A stretch of DNA of 64,000 nt from Chryseobacterium defluvii (lineage in GTDB: Bacteria; Bacteroidota; Bacteroidia; Flavobacteriales; Weeksellaceae), in NCBI RefSeq assembly GCF_014204415.1, contig NZ_JACHLE010000002.1:1-64000 (forward strand), given 5' to 3'. Below are positions 33,164 to 42,200 of the stretch, piece by piece. Position 1 is the stretch's first letter. Every line of letters begins with the position of its first letter. The notes below the pieces were generated by a model. The model made no database searches. It was not told where the DNA came from and saw only the letters and a program-made list of their open reading frames with translations. Made by a program: the position numbers and the translations under genes.

Positions 33164-36100
33164 ATGAAAACAAAATTATTTTTCTGGATGTTCCTGATGG
33201 TGTCATTAGGAATCCCGGCGCAGATTGTCAGTATTCCTGATACCAATTTTAAGGCATTGCTGTTATTGTCCAGTCCCACATATCAAATCGCTAAAGACCA
33301 TAGCGGAAACTGGGTGAAAATAGATGCCAATAATGATGGAGAAATACAGCAAAGTGAAGCCGATAATATAAGCTGGTTATTTGCCGGGGATGATTACAAT
33401 CATAATTATCATATACAATCCATAACAGGTATAAAGAGCTTTAACAATGTTACTGATTTAAGAATTCAGGCCGCTCAGCTATCTTCTTCCCTAGATCTTT
33501 CCAACATGAGCAGCCTTACCTCCCTCACCATGCATAGTCCTGCTACAAGCGCAAATTTATCCGGGCTGGTAAATCTTCAACTTTTAGACTGCTCGTCAAA
33601 CAATTTCACCACGTTGGATTTAAGCGGGCTCAATAATCTGGAGATTTTATATGCTTATTTTGGAAATTTATCTTCTATTAATTTCCCCAATTCAAATCTT
33701 AAGCAACTGAAAATAAATCATAATAATTTAACTGCCTTGGATGTAAGCCAATACACTCAATTAACGTATCTGGATTGCAGCGAAAACCAAATTTCCACCC
33801 TTAATCTGACAGGATTAAATCAACTGGAAACGCTGGATGTCAAGAAAAACTTATTAACCAGCCTGAATCTATCCGGCTGCAATAGCCTAAATATACTTTA
33901 TTGCTACAATAATTTATTAACTACTTTAGACCTGAGCAATAAACCTTACCTGACAGATGTATACTCGTCTTCTAATCTTTTACAAAACATCAATATAACC
34001 AACTCCAGCAATATAGAATATCTGCATCTTTATGATAATAAACTTACCGGCTTTTTGGACCTGTCTTCTCTCACTAAGATTTTGGGAATACATGTAGGAA
34101 AAAACCTGCTCACAAAACTTGATGCAAGCAATGGGAAATATCATAATCTAAATGGCAGCAATAATTATTTGTACATAAGTGATAACCCTAATCTGGAAAC
34201 ACTGATTTTTAAAAATATTTCTCCGAATGCCTCTTATATTGACGGGATATTCTACCCTACGGGCTTCTCCAATCTGCCGGTATTCAAACACATCTGCTGC
34301 GATGAGAACTATAAAATGGGGTTTGCCCAATCTCTTCTGACCCAAAACATTAAAAAAGTAATGGTGGTTACAGATTGTAATTTCTCACTGAACTGCACTC
34401 AAAACATTACCATCCCCGATCCTAATTTTAAACAGTATCTGGTGGAAAATTTTGACTTCAATAATGATGGTGAAATCTGTGACTCTGAAGCGGAAAAAGC
34501 TGTAATTATCAATTGTCCGAATCTTAATATCGGCTCCTCGCAGGGCCTCGGCAGCTTTAAAAATATTATGTCTTTAAACATTTCTCATAATCAGATCCCG
34601 GATTTGGAGCTTAGCAACCTGAAAAGTTTAACAACGCTGAACTGTACTTATAATAATCTTACGTTATTGGATACTTCTGAAAACATAAAACTCGAGGGGC
34701 TTGATTTCAATAATAATCCCTCTTTACAAAAGCTCTTCATTAAAAACGGAGGTATGCAGTATATTGCCAATTATGTAAGTCCTACAGAAATATATTCTGA
34801 TTATACTTTTCTTAATACGGATATACAATACGTTTGTGCAGATGATTCCGAATTAGAAATGGTAAATGCCGTCTTAGCACATGAAGGCAAAACTGCCAGT
34901 GTAAGTTCCTATTGCACCTCAGTTCCCGGCGGTAACTATAATACGATTACCGGAACGGTACGATTTGATGAAAATAACAATGGCTGCGATACGAGTGATG
35001 AGATCTTTGAACACATGAAACTGAAAATAGATGATGGAACCACAACAGGAGAAACTTTCGTCAAGAGCAGTGGAAACTATGACCTGTACATCCAGGCAGG
35101 GAGCTTCACAGTAACTGCGGAACCGGAAAACCCTGCTTTATTTACCGTAACTCCGGCCTCTTTTAATGTCAACTTTGCGGATAGCAATAACAATATTTCC
35201 ACTCAAAACATCTGTGTTACCAAAAACGGAACGGTGAACGACCTTGAAGTGGTGATTGCTCCTGTTACAGATGCAAGACCGGGGTTTGACGCAACTTATA
35301 AACTGATCTGGAGAAATAAAGGCAATACTACGCTTTCAGGTTCTGCTGTCCTTACTTTTGATGCTTCTAAGATGAGCTTTGTGTCTTCTGTATTGCCATC
35401 AACGGTTTCAGGAAGCCAGGTAACTTTCAGCTTCACTAATTTAAAGCCTTACCAGAACAAGGCTTCTGAGATCACTTTCAACATCAATGCTCCTACCCAC
35501 CCTACTCACCCGGTGAATATCGGGGATATCCTGAATTTCTCTGCTGGGATAAATCCTACTGCAGGGGATCTTAATCCGAGTGACAATCTGTTTTCTTTTA
35601 ACCAGACGGTAGTAGGTTCTTTCGACCCTAATGATATCACGTGTCTTGAAGGAAGCCAGATCCCTCTGTCTATGGTAGGTAAATACCTGCATTATATGGT
35701 CAATTTTGAGAATACGGGAACAGCTCCGGCGACTAATATTGTCGTTGAAATGAACATCAATCCTGATGATTTTGATGTGTCTTCCCTGCAGCTGCAGAAT
35801 ACCTCACACAGCAGCTATACAAAAGTGACAGGGAATAAAGTGGAGTTTATCATGAAGGATATCAATTTAGCAGCTGCCGCCCATGGAAATGTGGCTTTAA
35901 AGTTAAAATCAAAAAATAACCTGGTTTCAGGGGACAGCGTAACCAACCATGCGAATATTTATTTTGACTATAATTTCCCGGTGGAAACCAATGAAGCCAA
36001 CACGACAGTTACCAATGCTACTTTGCAGGCTACAGATGCCGTTAAAGAGGATATTTCCGCCAATATTTATCCAAATCCTACCCAAGGGGAGGTGAATGTG

Positions 36101-36283
36101 GAAGCAGGCTCAAAGATCAGATTCATTGAAGTGTATGATGCACAGGGAAGAATTATACAAAAGCATACGGGAATCAATTCTGAAAAAACAAAAGTAATGA
36201 TCCACAGTGCTGCCTCAGGAGTCTATTTCTTCAAAATAATCACCGAGAAAAATACTCTCATGAAGAAGGTTATTAAGAATTAA
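33164..36283 (+). CDS. Large leucine-rich-repeat surface protein with T9SS tail (copy 1)
   Basis: The product is 1039 residues from the ATG at 33164, chosen because it starts the signal peptide (MKTKLFFWMFLMVSLGIPAQ). Next comes an EF-hand-like loop (DANNDGEIQQSEA, about residues 52-64). About ten 20-22-residue leucine-rich repeats follow (NLTALDVSQYTQLTYLDCSE style, about 85-340), then a second EF-hand-like loop (DFNNDGEICDSEA, about 427) with more repeats. From GGNYNTITG (about 588) there is a CNA-B/SdrD-like domain, DUF11-like domain(s) with GSFDPNDITCLEG, and a T9SS type A tail. It is a surface or released protein, possibly binding a ligand through the repeats. Confidence 0.8.
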   Translation: MKTKLFFWMFLMVSLGIPAQIVSIPDTNFKALLLLSSPTYQIAKDHSGNWVKIDANNDGEIQQSEADNISWLFAGDDYNHNYHIQSITGIKSFNNVTDLRIQAAQLSSSLDLSNMSSLTSLTMHSPATSANLSGLVNLQLLDCSSNNFTTLDLSGLNNLEILYAYFGNLSSINFPNSNLKQLKINHNNLTALDVSQYTQLTYLDCSENQISTLNLTGLNQLETLDVKKNLLTSLNLSGCNSLNILYCYNNLLTTLDLSNKPYLTDVYSSSNLLQNINITNSSNIEYLHLYDNKLTGFLDLSSLTKILGIHVGKNLLTKLDASNGKYHNLNGSNNYLYISDNPNLETLIFKNISPNASYIDGIFYPTGFSNLPVFKHICCDENYKMGFAQSLLTQNIKKVMVVTDCNFSLNCTQNITIPDPNFKQYLVENFDFNNDGEICDSEAEKAVIINCPNLNIGSSQGLGSFKNIMSLNISHNQIPDLELSNLKSLTTLNCTYNNLTLLDTSENIKLEGLDFNNNPSLQKLFIKNGGMQYIANYVSPTEIYSDYTFLNTDIQYVCADDSELEMVNAVLAHEGKTASVSSYCTSVPGGNYNTITGTVRFDENNNGCDTSDEIFEHMKLKIDDGTTTGETFVKSSGNYDLYIQAGSFTVTAEPENPALFTVTPASFNVNFADSNNNISTQNICVTKNGTVNDLEVVIAPVTDARPGFDATYKLIWRNKGNTTLSGSAVLTFDASKMSFVSSVLPSTVSGSQVTFSFTNLKPYQNKASEITFNINAPTHPTHPVNIGDILNFSAGINPTAGDLNPSDNLFSFNQTVVGSFDPNDITCLEGSQIPLSMVGKYLHYMVNFENTGTAPATNIVVEMNINPDDFDVSSLQLQNTSHSSYTKVTGNKVEFIMKDINLAAAAHGNVALKLKSKNNLVSGDSVTNHANIYFDYNFPVETNEANTTVTNATLQATDAVKEDISANIYPNPTQGEVNVEAGSKIRFIEVYDAQGRIIQKHTGINSEKTKVMIHSAASGVYFFKIITEKNTLMKKVIKN
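34924..36283 (+). repeat. 1360-nt duplicated 3' block, copy A
   Basis: From TCCCGGCGG to the stop codon this stretch is the same length, with no indel, as 38691-40050 in the neighbouring paralogue. Long identical runs occur, for example in the 35840-35870 region. The 5' parts of the two genes are much more diverged. Confidence 0.8.
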
Positions 36284-36305
36284 GACTGAATATTATAAAA
36301 CCCTT

Positions 36306-36330
36306 AAAAGCCAGTTCCTGACTGGCTTTT
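36306..36330 (+). terminator. Intrinsic terminator of the first LRR gene
   Basis: A 10-bp stem (AAAAGCCAGT with ACTGGCTTTT) and a 5-nt loop, 22 bp past the stop codon. Confidence 0.75.
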
Positions 36331-36483
36331 AACACTCAATATTATTAATAGTAAAATTTAATTAAACATAAATACCTGATCAGCTAGTTGAGTATAGTTA
36401 ACACTTATTGAGAAAACCTCTACATTTATTCATAAAAGGGACACTCTTATGTATTGATATATTATATCTGTTTATTGTTTGGG

Positions 36484-36491
36484 TACTTTTG
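36484..36491 (+). promoter_or_regulatory. -7 box of the second LRR gene
   Basis: TACTTTTG fits TAnnTTTG and lies 19 bp before the ATG at 36511, nearly the same distance as in the paralogue. No well-spaced TTG is seen. Confidence 0.45.
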
Positions 36492-36510
36492 TAATATCGT
36501 TAAACAATAT

Positions 36511-39500
36511 ATGAAAACAAAATTATTTTTATTCGTTCTCCTGATGATCTCATTGGGAATCCGGGCTCAGGTTGTTACTATTCCCGATGCCAACTTTAAA
36601 GCAAAGCTCTTATCTTCTTCTCCCGGCAATACGATTGCAAAGAATTTAAGCGGAAATTATTTTGCCATAGATGCCAATAGTGACGGACAGATACAGCAGA
36701 CTGAAGCGGACCAGGTAAGTGCTCTGGAAATTATTAATATTGACCCTCCGTCTCCAACGAATCCTATCCAAAATTATCAGGGAATTTTATCTTTTACCAA
36801 TATTAAAAAAATTAAGTTTCATTATTGGAATAATCCAAGCAGTACATTCAATATTTCCAATCTTGGTCTTTTGGAGGATCTGGACATCTATTTTCAGAAT
36901 TCTAATCCGGGAAATGCTTCTGTAACCAATTGTTCAAATCTGAAAAACTTTTCCATATCCGGTATCGTTCTTCAAAACTTCACGAATAACCCCGCTCTGA
37001 AAAATGTCAGTATTGGATTCCCAACAACAGCTATTCCTCAAAATATTCTAACAAGTATTGAGAGCCTGGCAAATTTAGAAATCCTAACTCTGGGAGGCAT
37101 ACCTAATTTTGGAATGACATCAGGGACATTGAATCTTAGTAATCACCAGCATTTACAACAAGTTAATATATCCACTGTACCTTTATCATTTTTAAATCTA
37201 AGCCATTGTAATCTGCTAAATACAGTCAATATACACATGGCATATACATCCCCTAACCAAAATCCCAACTATTTTGGGGGCCTAGACATTAGCAATTGTC
37301 AGCTTATTACTAATTTGATTTTGGCAGGAGACTCAAATGTAGGAAATCTTACCGCAGATAATTGTCCAAATCTGCAAGTCATACAATGTGATTCCGATTA
37401 TTTGGGTTCTTTCAGTGCAAACAACTGCCCGGTCTTAAATAATATACAATTACATTCATTGGAAGGTAGCATATCGAGCAATCCTTTTCAGGCTGCAAAC
37501 TGCCCGAACCTAAAAACGGTTACCATCAACCAATATGGCTATGATTCTTTTGACGGAACGCCTATTGTAAACCTTGAGCATCTTTATCTTGGCACGCCAA
37601 GCTATTATCCGGGATATTATACCAACTTTTTCGGGCCGCTTCAAAATTTAAATATCAGTAACAATTTGCAAATTAAGACATTAGGAATAAGCAATCATAT
37701 ACTTACTCAGCTAAACATCAACGGATTACCAAAATTGGAAACGGTAGGAATAGGGGTAACCTATATTCCAGATCCCATGTTTTCTCCTCAACCCGGTTTT
37801 GCTACCCAATTCCTGCAATCAGTGAATATCCAAAACTGCCCGCTGCTTACTTCTGCTGTTTTTGAGGGGCAGGAAGGTTTAAAAACCGTTAACATTAAAA
37901 ACTGCCCGAGTTTACAGCAGTTTGTTCATTCCAGTTCTATAAATTTCCCGGTTATACATCCTATCTGGAGCCTTCAAAGTCTGGATATGGAAAATTGTGC
38001 TGCCCTGAACTCTGTCAATGTAAGTTTCAATCAGCTAAATCATTTAAGCATAACGAACTGTCAGAATTTAGAAACAGTAGATGCTATACAGAATGAATTA
38101 ACATCCTTTGATTTTCCAAACACTACTAATCTGAAAACATTAAACCTTACCGGAAATAAGTTTACCAATCTTAATGTATCGTCTATCCCGAGTGTTATTT
38201 CCCTGGATTGTGCCTTTAATTTACTAAATACCGTCACAGGTACTTCCTCCAGCCTTAAAAACCTGAGTGTTTTAAACAATAATTTAACAGATCTGGATAT
38301 TGACAACTTCCCTAACCTGGATTCCCTCATTATAGGAAATAACAAAATGGTAGATGTAGACTTCAGTGGGCATCCCAACATAAGGATCATCTATGAAACT
38401 CATCCTGATATGGTCTATTATACTTCTATGGGCCTAGCCGTAACAAACCCTCCAACATACACAAAAACATTTAATGTAAATAATTGTACCAATCTGGAAG
38501 GCCTTCTGTTGCTATCAACCTCCTTGGAAAAGATCTTTATAAAGAACGGTGTTAATGATAACCTTTATTTATGGAATGCTCCCAATCTTCAGTATATATG
38601 CTGTGATGACCTGGAGGTATCAACAGTTCAGGATATGCTGGTTTCCAATATGATTACAGGGTGTAATGTAAACACGTACTGTAATTTCACTCCCGGCGGA
38701 AACTATAATACCATTACCGGAAAAGTACGATTTGATGAGAATAATAATGGTTGTGATACCAATGATGAGGTTTTCGAGCACATGAAACTGAAAATAGATG
38801 ATGGAACCACTACAGGTGAAACTTTCGTGAAAAGTAACGGGAATTATGACCTGCACACTCAGGCAGGCAGTTTCACCATTACAGCAGAACCTGAAAATCC
38901 TTCGTTATTTACAGTGACTCCGGCTACTTTTACAACTAGTTTTGCAGATAATAACAATCATATTTCCACTCAAAACATCTGTGTAACCAAAAACGGAACG
39001 GTGAATGATCTTGAAGTGGTGATCGCTCCTGTAACGGATGCAAGACCGGGATTTGATGCTGTTTACAAGTTAATCTGGAGAAATAAAGGCAATACAACGC
39101 TTTCAGGGAATGTTACACTTTCTTTTGATGCTTCCAAAATGAGCTATATTTCTTCTGTATTGCCATCAACGGTTTCAGGAAGCCAGGTAACTTTCAACTT
39201 TAACAATTTAAAACCTTACGGGAATACGGCTTCGGAGATCACGTTCAATATCAATGCTCCTACCCACCCTATTCATCCTGTGAATATAGGGGATATTCTT
39301 ATTTTCTCTGCGACGGTAAACCCTACTTCGGGAGATCTTAATCCGAGTGACAATCAATTTACCTATAATCAGACGGTAGTAGGTTCTTTTGACCCTAATG
39401 ACATTACCTGTTTGGAAGGAAACCAGATCCCTCTGTCTATGGTGGGTAAATACCTGCACTATATTGTTAACTTTGAGAATACGGGAACAGCTCCGGCTAC

Positions 39501-40050
39501 CAATATTGTGGTTGAGATGACTATTAATCCTGATGATTTTGATGTCTCTTCTTTGCAGCTGCAGAATACTTCACACAGCAGCTATACAAAAGTAACGGGC
39601 AACAAGGTGGAGTTTATCATGAAGGATATCAATTTAGCAGCGGCTGCACATGGAAATGTGGCTTTAAAGCTAAAATCAAAGAACAATCTGGTTTCAGGAG
39701 ACAGTGTAACCAATCAGGCGAATATTTATTTTGATTACAATTTCCCGGTAGAAACCAATGAAGCGAATACTATGATTACCAATACTACTTTACAGGCTAC
39801 AGATGCCGTTAAAGATGGTATCACTGCCAATATTTATCCAAATCCTACCCAAGGTGAGGTGAATGTGGAAACGGGCTCAAAGATCAGGTCCATCGAAGTG
39901 TATGATGCACAGGGAAGGATTATTCAAAAGCATATGGGAATCAATTCTGAAAAAACAAAAGTATTGATCCACAATGCTGCTTCAGGGGTTTATTTCTTCA
40001 AAATAATCACTGAGAAAGACAGCTTTATGAAGAAGGTGATTAAAAATTAA
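36511..40050 (+). CDS. Large leucine-rich-repeat surface protein with T9SS tail (copy 2)
   Basis: The product is 1179 residues from the ATG at 36511; a TTG 57 nt upstream extends the frame but precedes the promoter box. The signal peptide is residues 1-20 (MKTKLFLFVLLMISLGIRAQ). An EF-hand-like loop (DANSDGQIQQTEA, about 50-62) is followed by a longer and more irregular set of leucine-rich repeats (about 70-700) with recurring 'NCPxL' turns (NLTADNCPNLQVIQCD, NIQNCPLLTSAVF, NIKNCPSLQQF). The last 453 residues (from GGNYNTITGKVRFDENNNGCD) match copy 1 closely: CNA-B-like, DUF11-like and T9SS type A tail. This is a tandem paralogue with a variable ligand-facing half and a near-constant anchoring half. 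Confidence 0.8.
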   Translation: MKTKLFLFVLLMISLGIRAQVVTIPDANFKAKLLSSSPGNTIAKNLSGNYFAIDANSDGQIQQTEADQVSALEIINIDPPSPTNPIQNYQGILSFTNIKKIKFHYWNNPSSTFNISNLGLLEDLDIYFQNSNPGNASVTNCSNLKNFSISGIVLQNFTNNPALKNVSIGFPTTAIPQNILTSIESLANLEILTLGGIPNFGMTSGTLNLSNHQHLQQVNISTVPLSFLNLSHCNLLNTVNIHMAYTSPNQNPNYFGGLDISNCQLITNLILAGDSNVGNLTADNCPNLQVIQCDSDYLGSFSANNCPVLNNIQLHSLEGSISSNPFQAANCPNLKTVTINQYGYDSFDGTPIVNLEHLYLGTPSYYPGYYTNFFGPLQNLNISNNLQIKTLGISNHILTQLNINGLPKLETVGIGVTYIPDPMFSPQPGFATQFLQSVNIQNCPLLTSAVFEGQEGLKTVNIKNCPSLQQFVHSSSINFPVIHPIWSLQSLDMENCAALNSVNVSFNQLNHLSITNCQNLETVDAIQNELTSFDFPNTTNLKTLNLTGNKFTNLNVSSIPSVISLDCAFNLLNTVTGTSSSLKNLSVLNNNLTDLDIDNFPNLDSLIIGNNKMVDVDFSGHPNIRIIYETHPDMVYYTSMGLAVTNPPTYTKTFNVNNCTNLEGLLLLSTSLEKIFIKNGVNDNLYLWNAPNLQYICCDDLEVSTVQDMLVSNMITGCNVNTYCNFTPGGNYNTITGKVRFDENNNGCDTNDEVFEHMKLKIDDGTTTGETFVKSNGNYDLHTQAGSFTITAEPENPSLFTVTPATFTTSFADNNNHISTQNICVTKNGTVNDLEVVIAPVTDARPGFDAVYKLIWRNKGNTTLSGNVTLSFDASKMSYISSVLPSTVSGSQVTFNFNNLKPYGNTASEITFNINAPTHPIHPVNIGDILIFSATVNPTSGDLNPSDNQFTYNQTVVGSFDPNDITCLEGNQIPLSMVGKYLHYIVNFENTGTAPATNIVVEMTINPDDFDVSSLQLQNTSHSSYTKVTGNKVEFIMKDINLAAAAHGNVALKLKSKNNLVSGDSVTNQANIYFDYNFPVETNEANTMITNTTLQATDAVKDGITANIYPNPTQGEVNVETGSKIRSIEVYDAQGRIIQKHMGINSEKTKVLIHNAASGVYFFKIITEKDSFMKKVIKN
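38691..40050 (+). repeat. 1360-nt duplicated 3' block, copy B
   Basis: The partner of 34924-36283, of exactly equal length. Differences are mostly single substitutions. Confidence 0.8.
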
Positions 40051-40069
40051 TTTTTTAGAATATGTTATT

Positions 40070-40101
40070 AAACTGCTGCCAATAAATATTGGCAGCAGTT
40101 T
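40070..40101 (+). terminator. Intrinsic terminator of the second LRR gene
   Basis: A perfect 14-bp stem (AAACTGCTGCCAAT with ATTGGCAGCAGTTT) and 4-nt loop followed by a T-run. Confidence 0.85.
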
Positions 40102-40163
40102 TTATTTTTCGTCCGAAAGGGTAATTAAGACCAATTAAAATTTCAGATAGGGATTGTATCCGA

Positions 40164-40238
40164 TTTAACTAATATTCCGGTTTCAGGGTGGGGCGGATCG
40201 AAGATCCGCCCCACCCTGAAACCGGAATATTAGTTAAA
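40164..40238 (-). terminator. Perfect 36-bp triloop hairpin overlapping the OsmC stop codon
   Basis: Arms 40164-40199 and 40203-40238 are perfectly complementary over 36 bp, around a GAA loop (TTC in the OsmC sense). The core is GGCGGATC-GAA-GATCCGCC. The OsmC stop (40234-40236) is inside the right arm. No T-tract follows in the OsmC direction. It lies between the terminator of the LRR gene and the convergent OsmC gene. Confidence 0.7.
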
Positions 40239-40653
40239 CCTGTTCTCCATTCACAAAAACTTCATAGCCGATCTCTACATTCGGCTCCAGGGTTTTAGAA
40301 ACAGAGCAATATTTTTCAAAAGACAGCTGAGCTGCTTTCCATGCTTTTTTGGGATCCAGATTTCCTTCCAGAAAGAACCTAACCTTAATAGATTTAAATG
40401 GTTTTGCGTCTTCTACAGGCACTCTTTCGCCCTCCACTTCAGCTTTAAAGCCTGTAATTTCCTGTCTTTGCTTTTTTAAAATGGAAACCACATCTATCCC
40501 GCTGCATCCGGCCACTGCCATCAGTACACTCTCCATAGGGGAAACACCTTTTGCTCCCGGCTGGGAAGTGTTATCTAAAAGAATTGAATTTCCCTGAGTA
40601 TTGGTACATTCGAATAAAAAATCGTCGTTGATTCTGTTAAGTGTTATTTTCAT
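40234..40653 (-). CDS. OsmC family protein
   Basis: A 139-residue member of the OsmC/Ohr superfamily, of normal size. N-terminal strands (MKITLNRINDDFLFECTNTQGNSI) lead to the central helix with the resolving-type Cys in LMAVAGCSGIDVVSILKK (about residue 54) and the second Cys in FEKYCSVSKTLEPNVEI (about 115). This suits thiol-dependent reduction of organic hydroperoxides by a homodimer. Members close to YhfA are less well characterised. It is cytoplasmic and monocistronic. Its 3' end is part of the longest hairpin in the window. Confidence 0.88.
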   Translation of the reverse strand: MKITLNRINDDFLFECTNTQGNSILLDNTSQPGAKGVSPMESVLMAVAGCSGIDVVSILKKQRQEITGFKAEVEGERVPVEDAKPFKSIKVRFFLEGNLDPKKAWKAAQLSFEKYCSVSKTLEPNVEIGYEVFVNGEQV

Positions 40654-40675
40654 TATTGATATTGAATTATTTTAG

Positions 40676-40780
40676 ATGCTTCGAATTCGCTCAGCATGAC
40701 AAATAATAATTGATTAATGATAAACGATTGCTCATTTAAAATTTTTAATTCCTCTGTCATGCTGAACGAAGTCGAAGTAT
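40676..40780. repeat. Dispersed inverted-repeat element, TTCGCT-CAG-ATGAC family
   Basis: A 105-bp element upstream of the OsmC gene, with 25-bp inverted ends (left 40676-40700 ATGCTTCGAATTCGCTCAGC..., right 40756-40780). Twenty-two of 25 positions pair. The interior is AT-rich. The arms resemble those at 15314-15340 and 62836-62914. Confidence 0.75.
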
Positions 40781-40806
40781 TTTTTTAGCGATTGCCCTAT
40801 GCAAAA

Positions 40807-42129
40807 TTATAAAATTCCTCTCGCTTTTATCTCCAGATATTTATTGATAACGTCAATATTTAAGTTTTCCGGAAGTGTGTATACCGTATAGATCCCATAT
40901 TTACGAAGCTCCTGAATGATGAGTTTCTTTTCAAATTCAAATTTTTCTGCAATGATCTCATCATAAATTTCCTGCATGCTTTCAGGATTTTTATGGATCA
41001 GGGTCTGTAATTCGGCATTCTTAAAAAATACAACGACCAGTAAATGGTTTTTGGCAATTCCCCGAAGGTATTTCAGCTGCCTGTTCAGTCCGTCCAGTGT
41101 TTCGAAATTGGTAAAAAGCAGGATAAGGCTTCTCTGATTAATGGAATATTTTACATCCTGATATAATCTGTTAAAATCGCTTTCAAAAAAGTTAGTCTTT
41201 ACGTTATAAAGTGCTTCTGATATTTTTTTTAACTGTCCAGATTTATTTTCTGCTGCGATCTTATTTTCTGTTTTTTTGGAGAATGTCATCATTCCGGCCC
41301 TGTCTCCCTTTTTCAGGATAATATGTGACAACGCCATGGTCGCATTGATGGAGTAATCCAAAAGGCTTAAACCTTTGAAAGGCATCTTCATGGTTCTTCC
41401 AGTATCGATCAGCATGAAAATACGCTGGGATTTTTCATCCTGAAACTGATTCACCATCAAACGATTAGCTTTAGAGGTTGCCTTCCAGTTGATCGTTCTG
41501 ATATCATCTCCGGGTACATATTCTTTGATCTGTTCAAACTCCATGGTATGGCCCAGTTTTCTTATTTTTTTGATCCCGCCTAATAAAAACTCGCTCTGAA
41601 GCGCCATCAGTTCATATTTCCTCAGATGAATGAATGACGGATAGGACGGCAGCATAGCATCTTTCTGGAAATTAAATCTTTTCGCAATAAAACCGGCCGG
41701 CGATGATATATAAATATTTAAACTTCCGAAACAATATTCTCCCCGTTCTTTCGGTTCCAAAACATATTGGAAATAAGTATTCTTTCCCGGCTTAACCTGC
41801 TTCGTGATCAAAAAATCTCTTTTCTGGAACTGAAACGGAATTTCATCAATGATCTTCAGATCAATTCTAAAATTATAATTATTCCTGATATCAATTTTAA
41901 CCGGATTTTCATCACCATTGGACAATTTTTCAGGTAAGATTCTCTGTGCCGAAATTCCGTTTTTCCGATTAAAGATCAGGAGATAATCTACCATTGCTGT
42001 TAGGAAACAAAGCAATAAAACAATATGAGCCACTATCATCAGGAACGGAAAGAAGAATGCCAGCACATAGAGTATCCCTACTCCTATGAGCACAAAGAAA
42101 AAACGGTTATTGATGTATAGGTTTTTCAT
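40807..42129 (-). CDS. DUF58 domain protein (vWA-like)
   Basis: A 440-residue membrane-anchored protein. Two transmembrane helices lie at residues 8-50. A beta-rich extracytoplasmic-type part follows, then the DUF58 signature YVPGDDIRTINWKATSKANRLMVNQF (about 208-233) and a degenerate vWA MIDAS (MLIDTGRTM, about 246-254, with Asp-x-Gly-x-Thr rather than DxSxS). DUF58 proteins are classical partners of MoxR AAA+ ATPases; the MoxR gene lies two genes upstream. It is the last gene of the seven-gene cluster. The spacer upstream is filled with AACCTGCAACCT-like words. Confidence 0.85.
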   Translation of the reverse strand: MKNLYINNRFFFVLIGVGILYVLAFFFPFLMIVAHIVLLLCFLTAMVDYLLIFNRKNGISAQRILPEKLSNGDENPVKIDIRNNYNFRIDLKIIDEIPFQFQKRDFLITKQVKPGKNTYFQYVLEPKERGEYCFGSLNIYISSPAGFIAKRFNFQKDAMLPSYPSFIHLRKYELMALQSEFLLGGIKKIRKLGHTMEFEQIKEYVPGDDIRTINWKATSKANRLMVNQFQDEKSQRIFMLIDTGRTMKMPFKGLSLLDYSINATMALSHIILKKGDRAGMMTFSKKTENKIAAENKSGQLKKISEALYNVKTNFFESDFNRLYQDVKYSINQRSLILLFTNFETLDGLNRQLKYLRGIAKNHLLVVVFFKNAELQTLIHKNPESMQEIYDEIIAEKFEFEKKLIIQELRKYGIYTVYTLPENLNIDVINKYLEIKARGIL

Positions 42130-42133
42130 TTTT

Positions 42134-42180
42134 AAGGTTGCAGGTTATAGGAATTAGGTTGTAGGCCGATACCAGGTTAA
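42134..42180. repeat. AACCTGCAACCT-word spacer repeat
   Basis: The spacer between the four-helix-bundle gene and DUF58 holds degenerate repeats of the word AGGTTG(C/T)AGG (AAGGTTGCAGGTTATAGG, TTAGGTTGTAGG, CCAGGTTAA). Confidence 0.6.
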
Positions 42181-42200
42181 AAGGCAAATAGTTTTAATAA

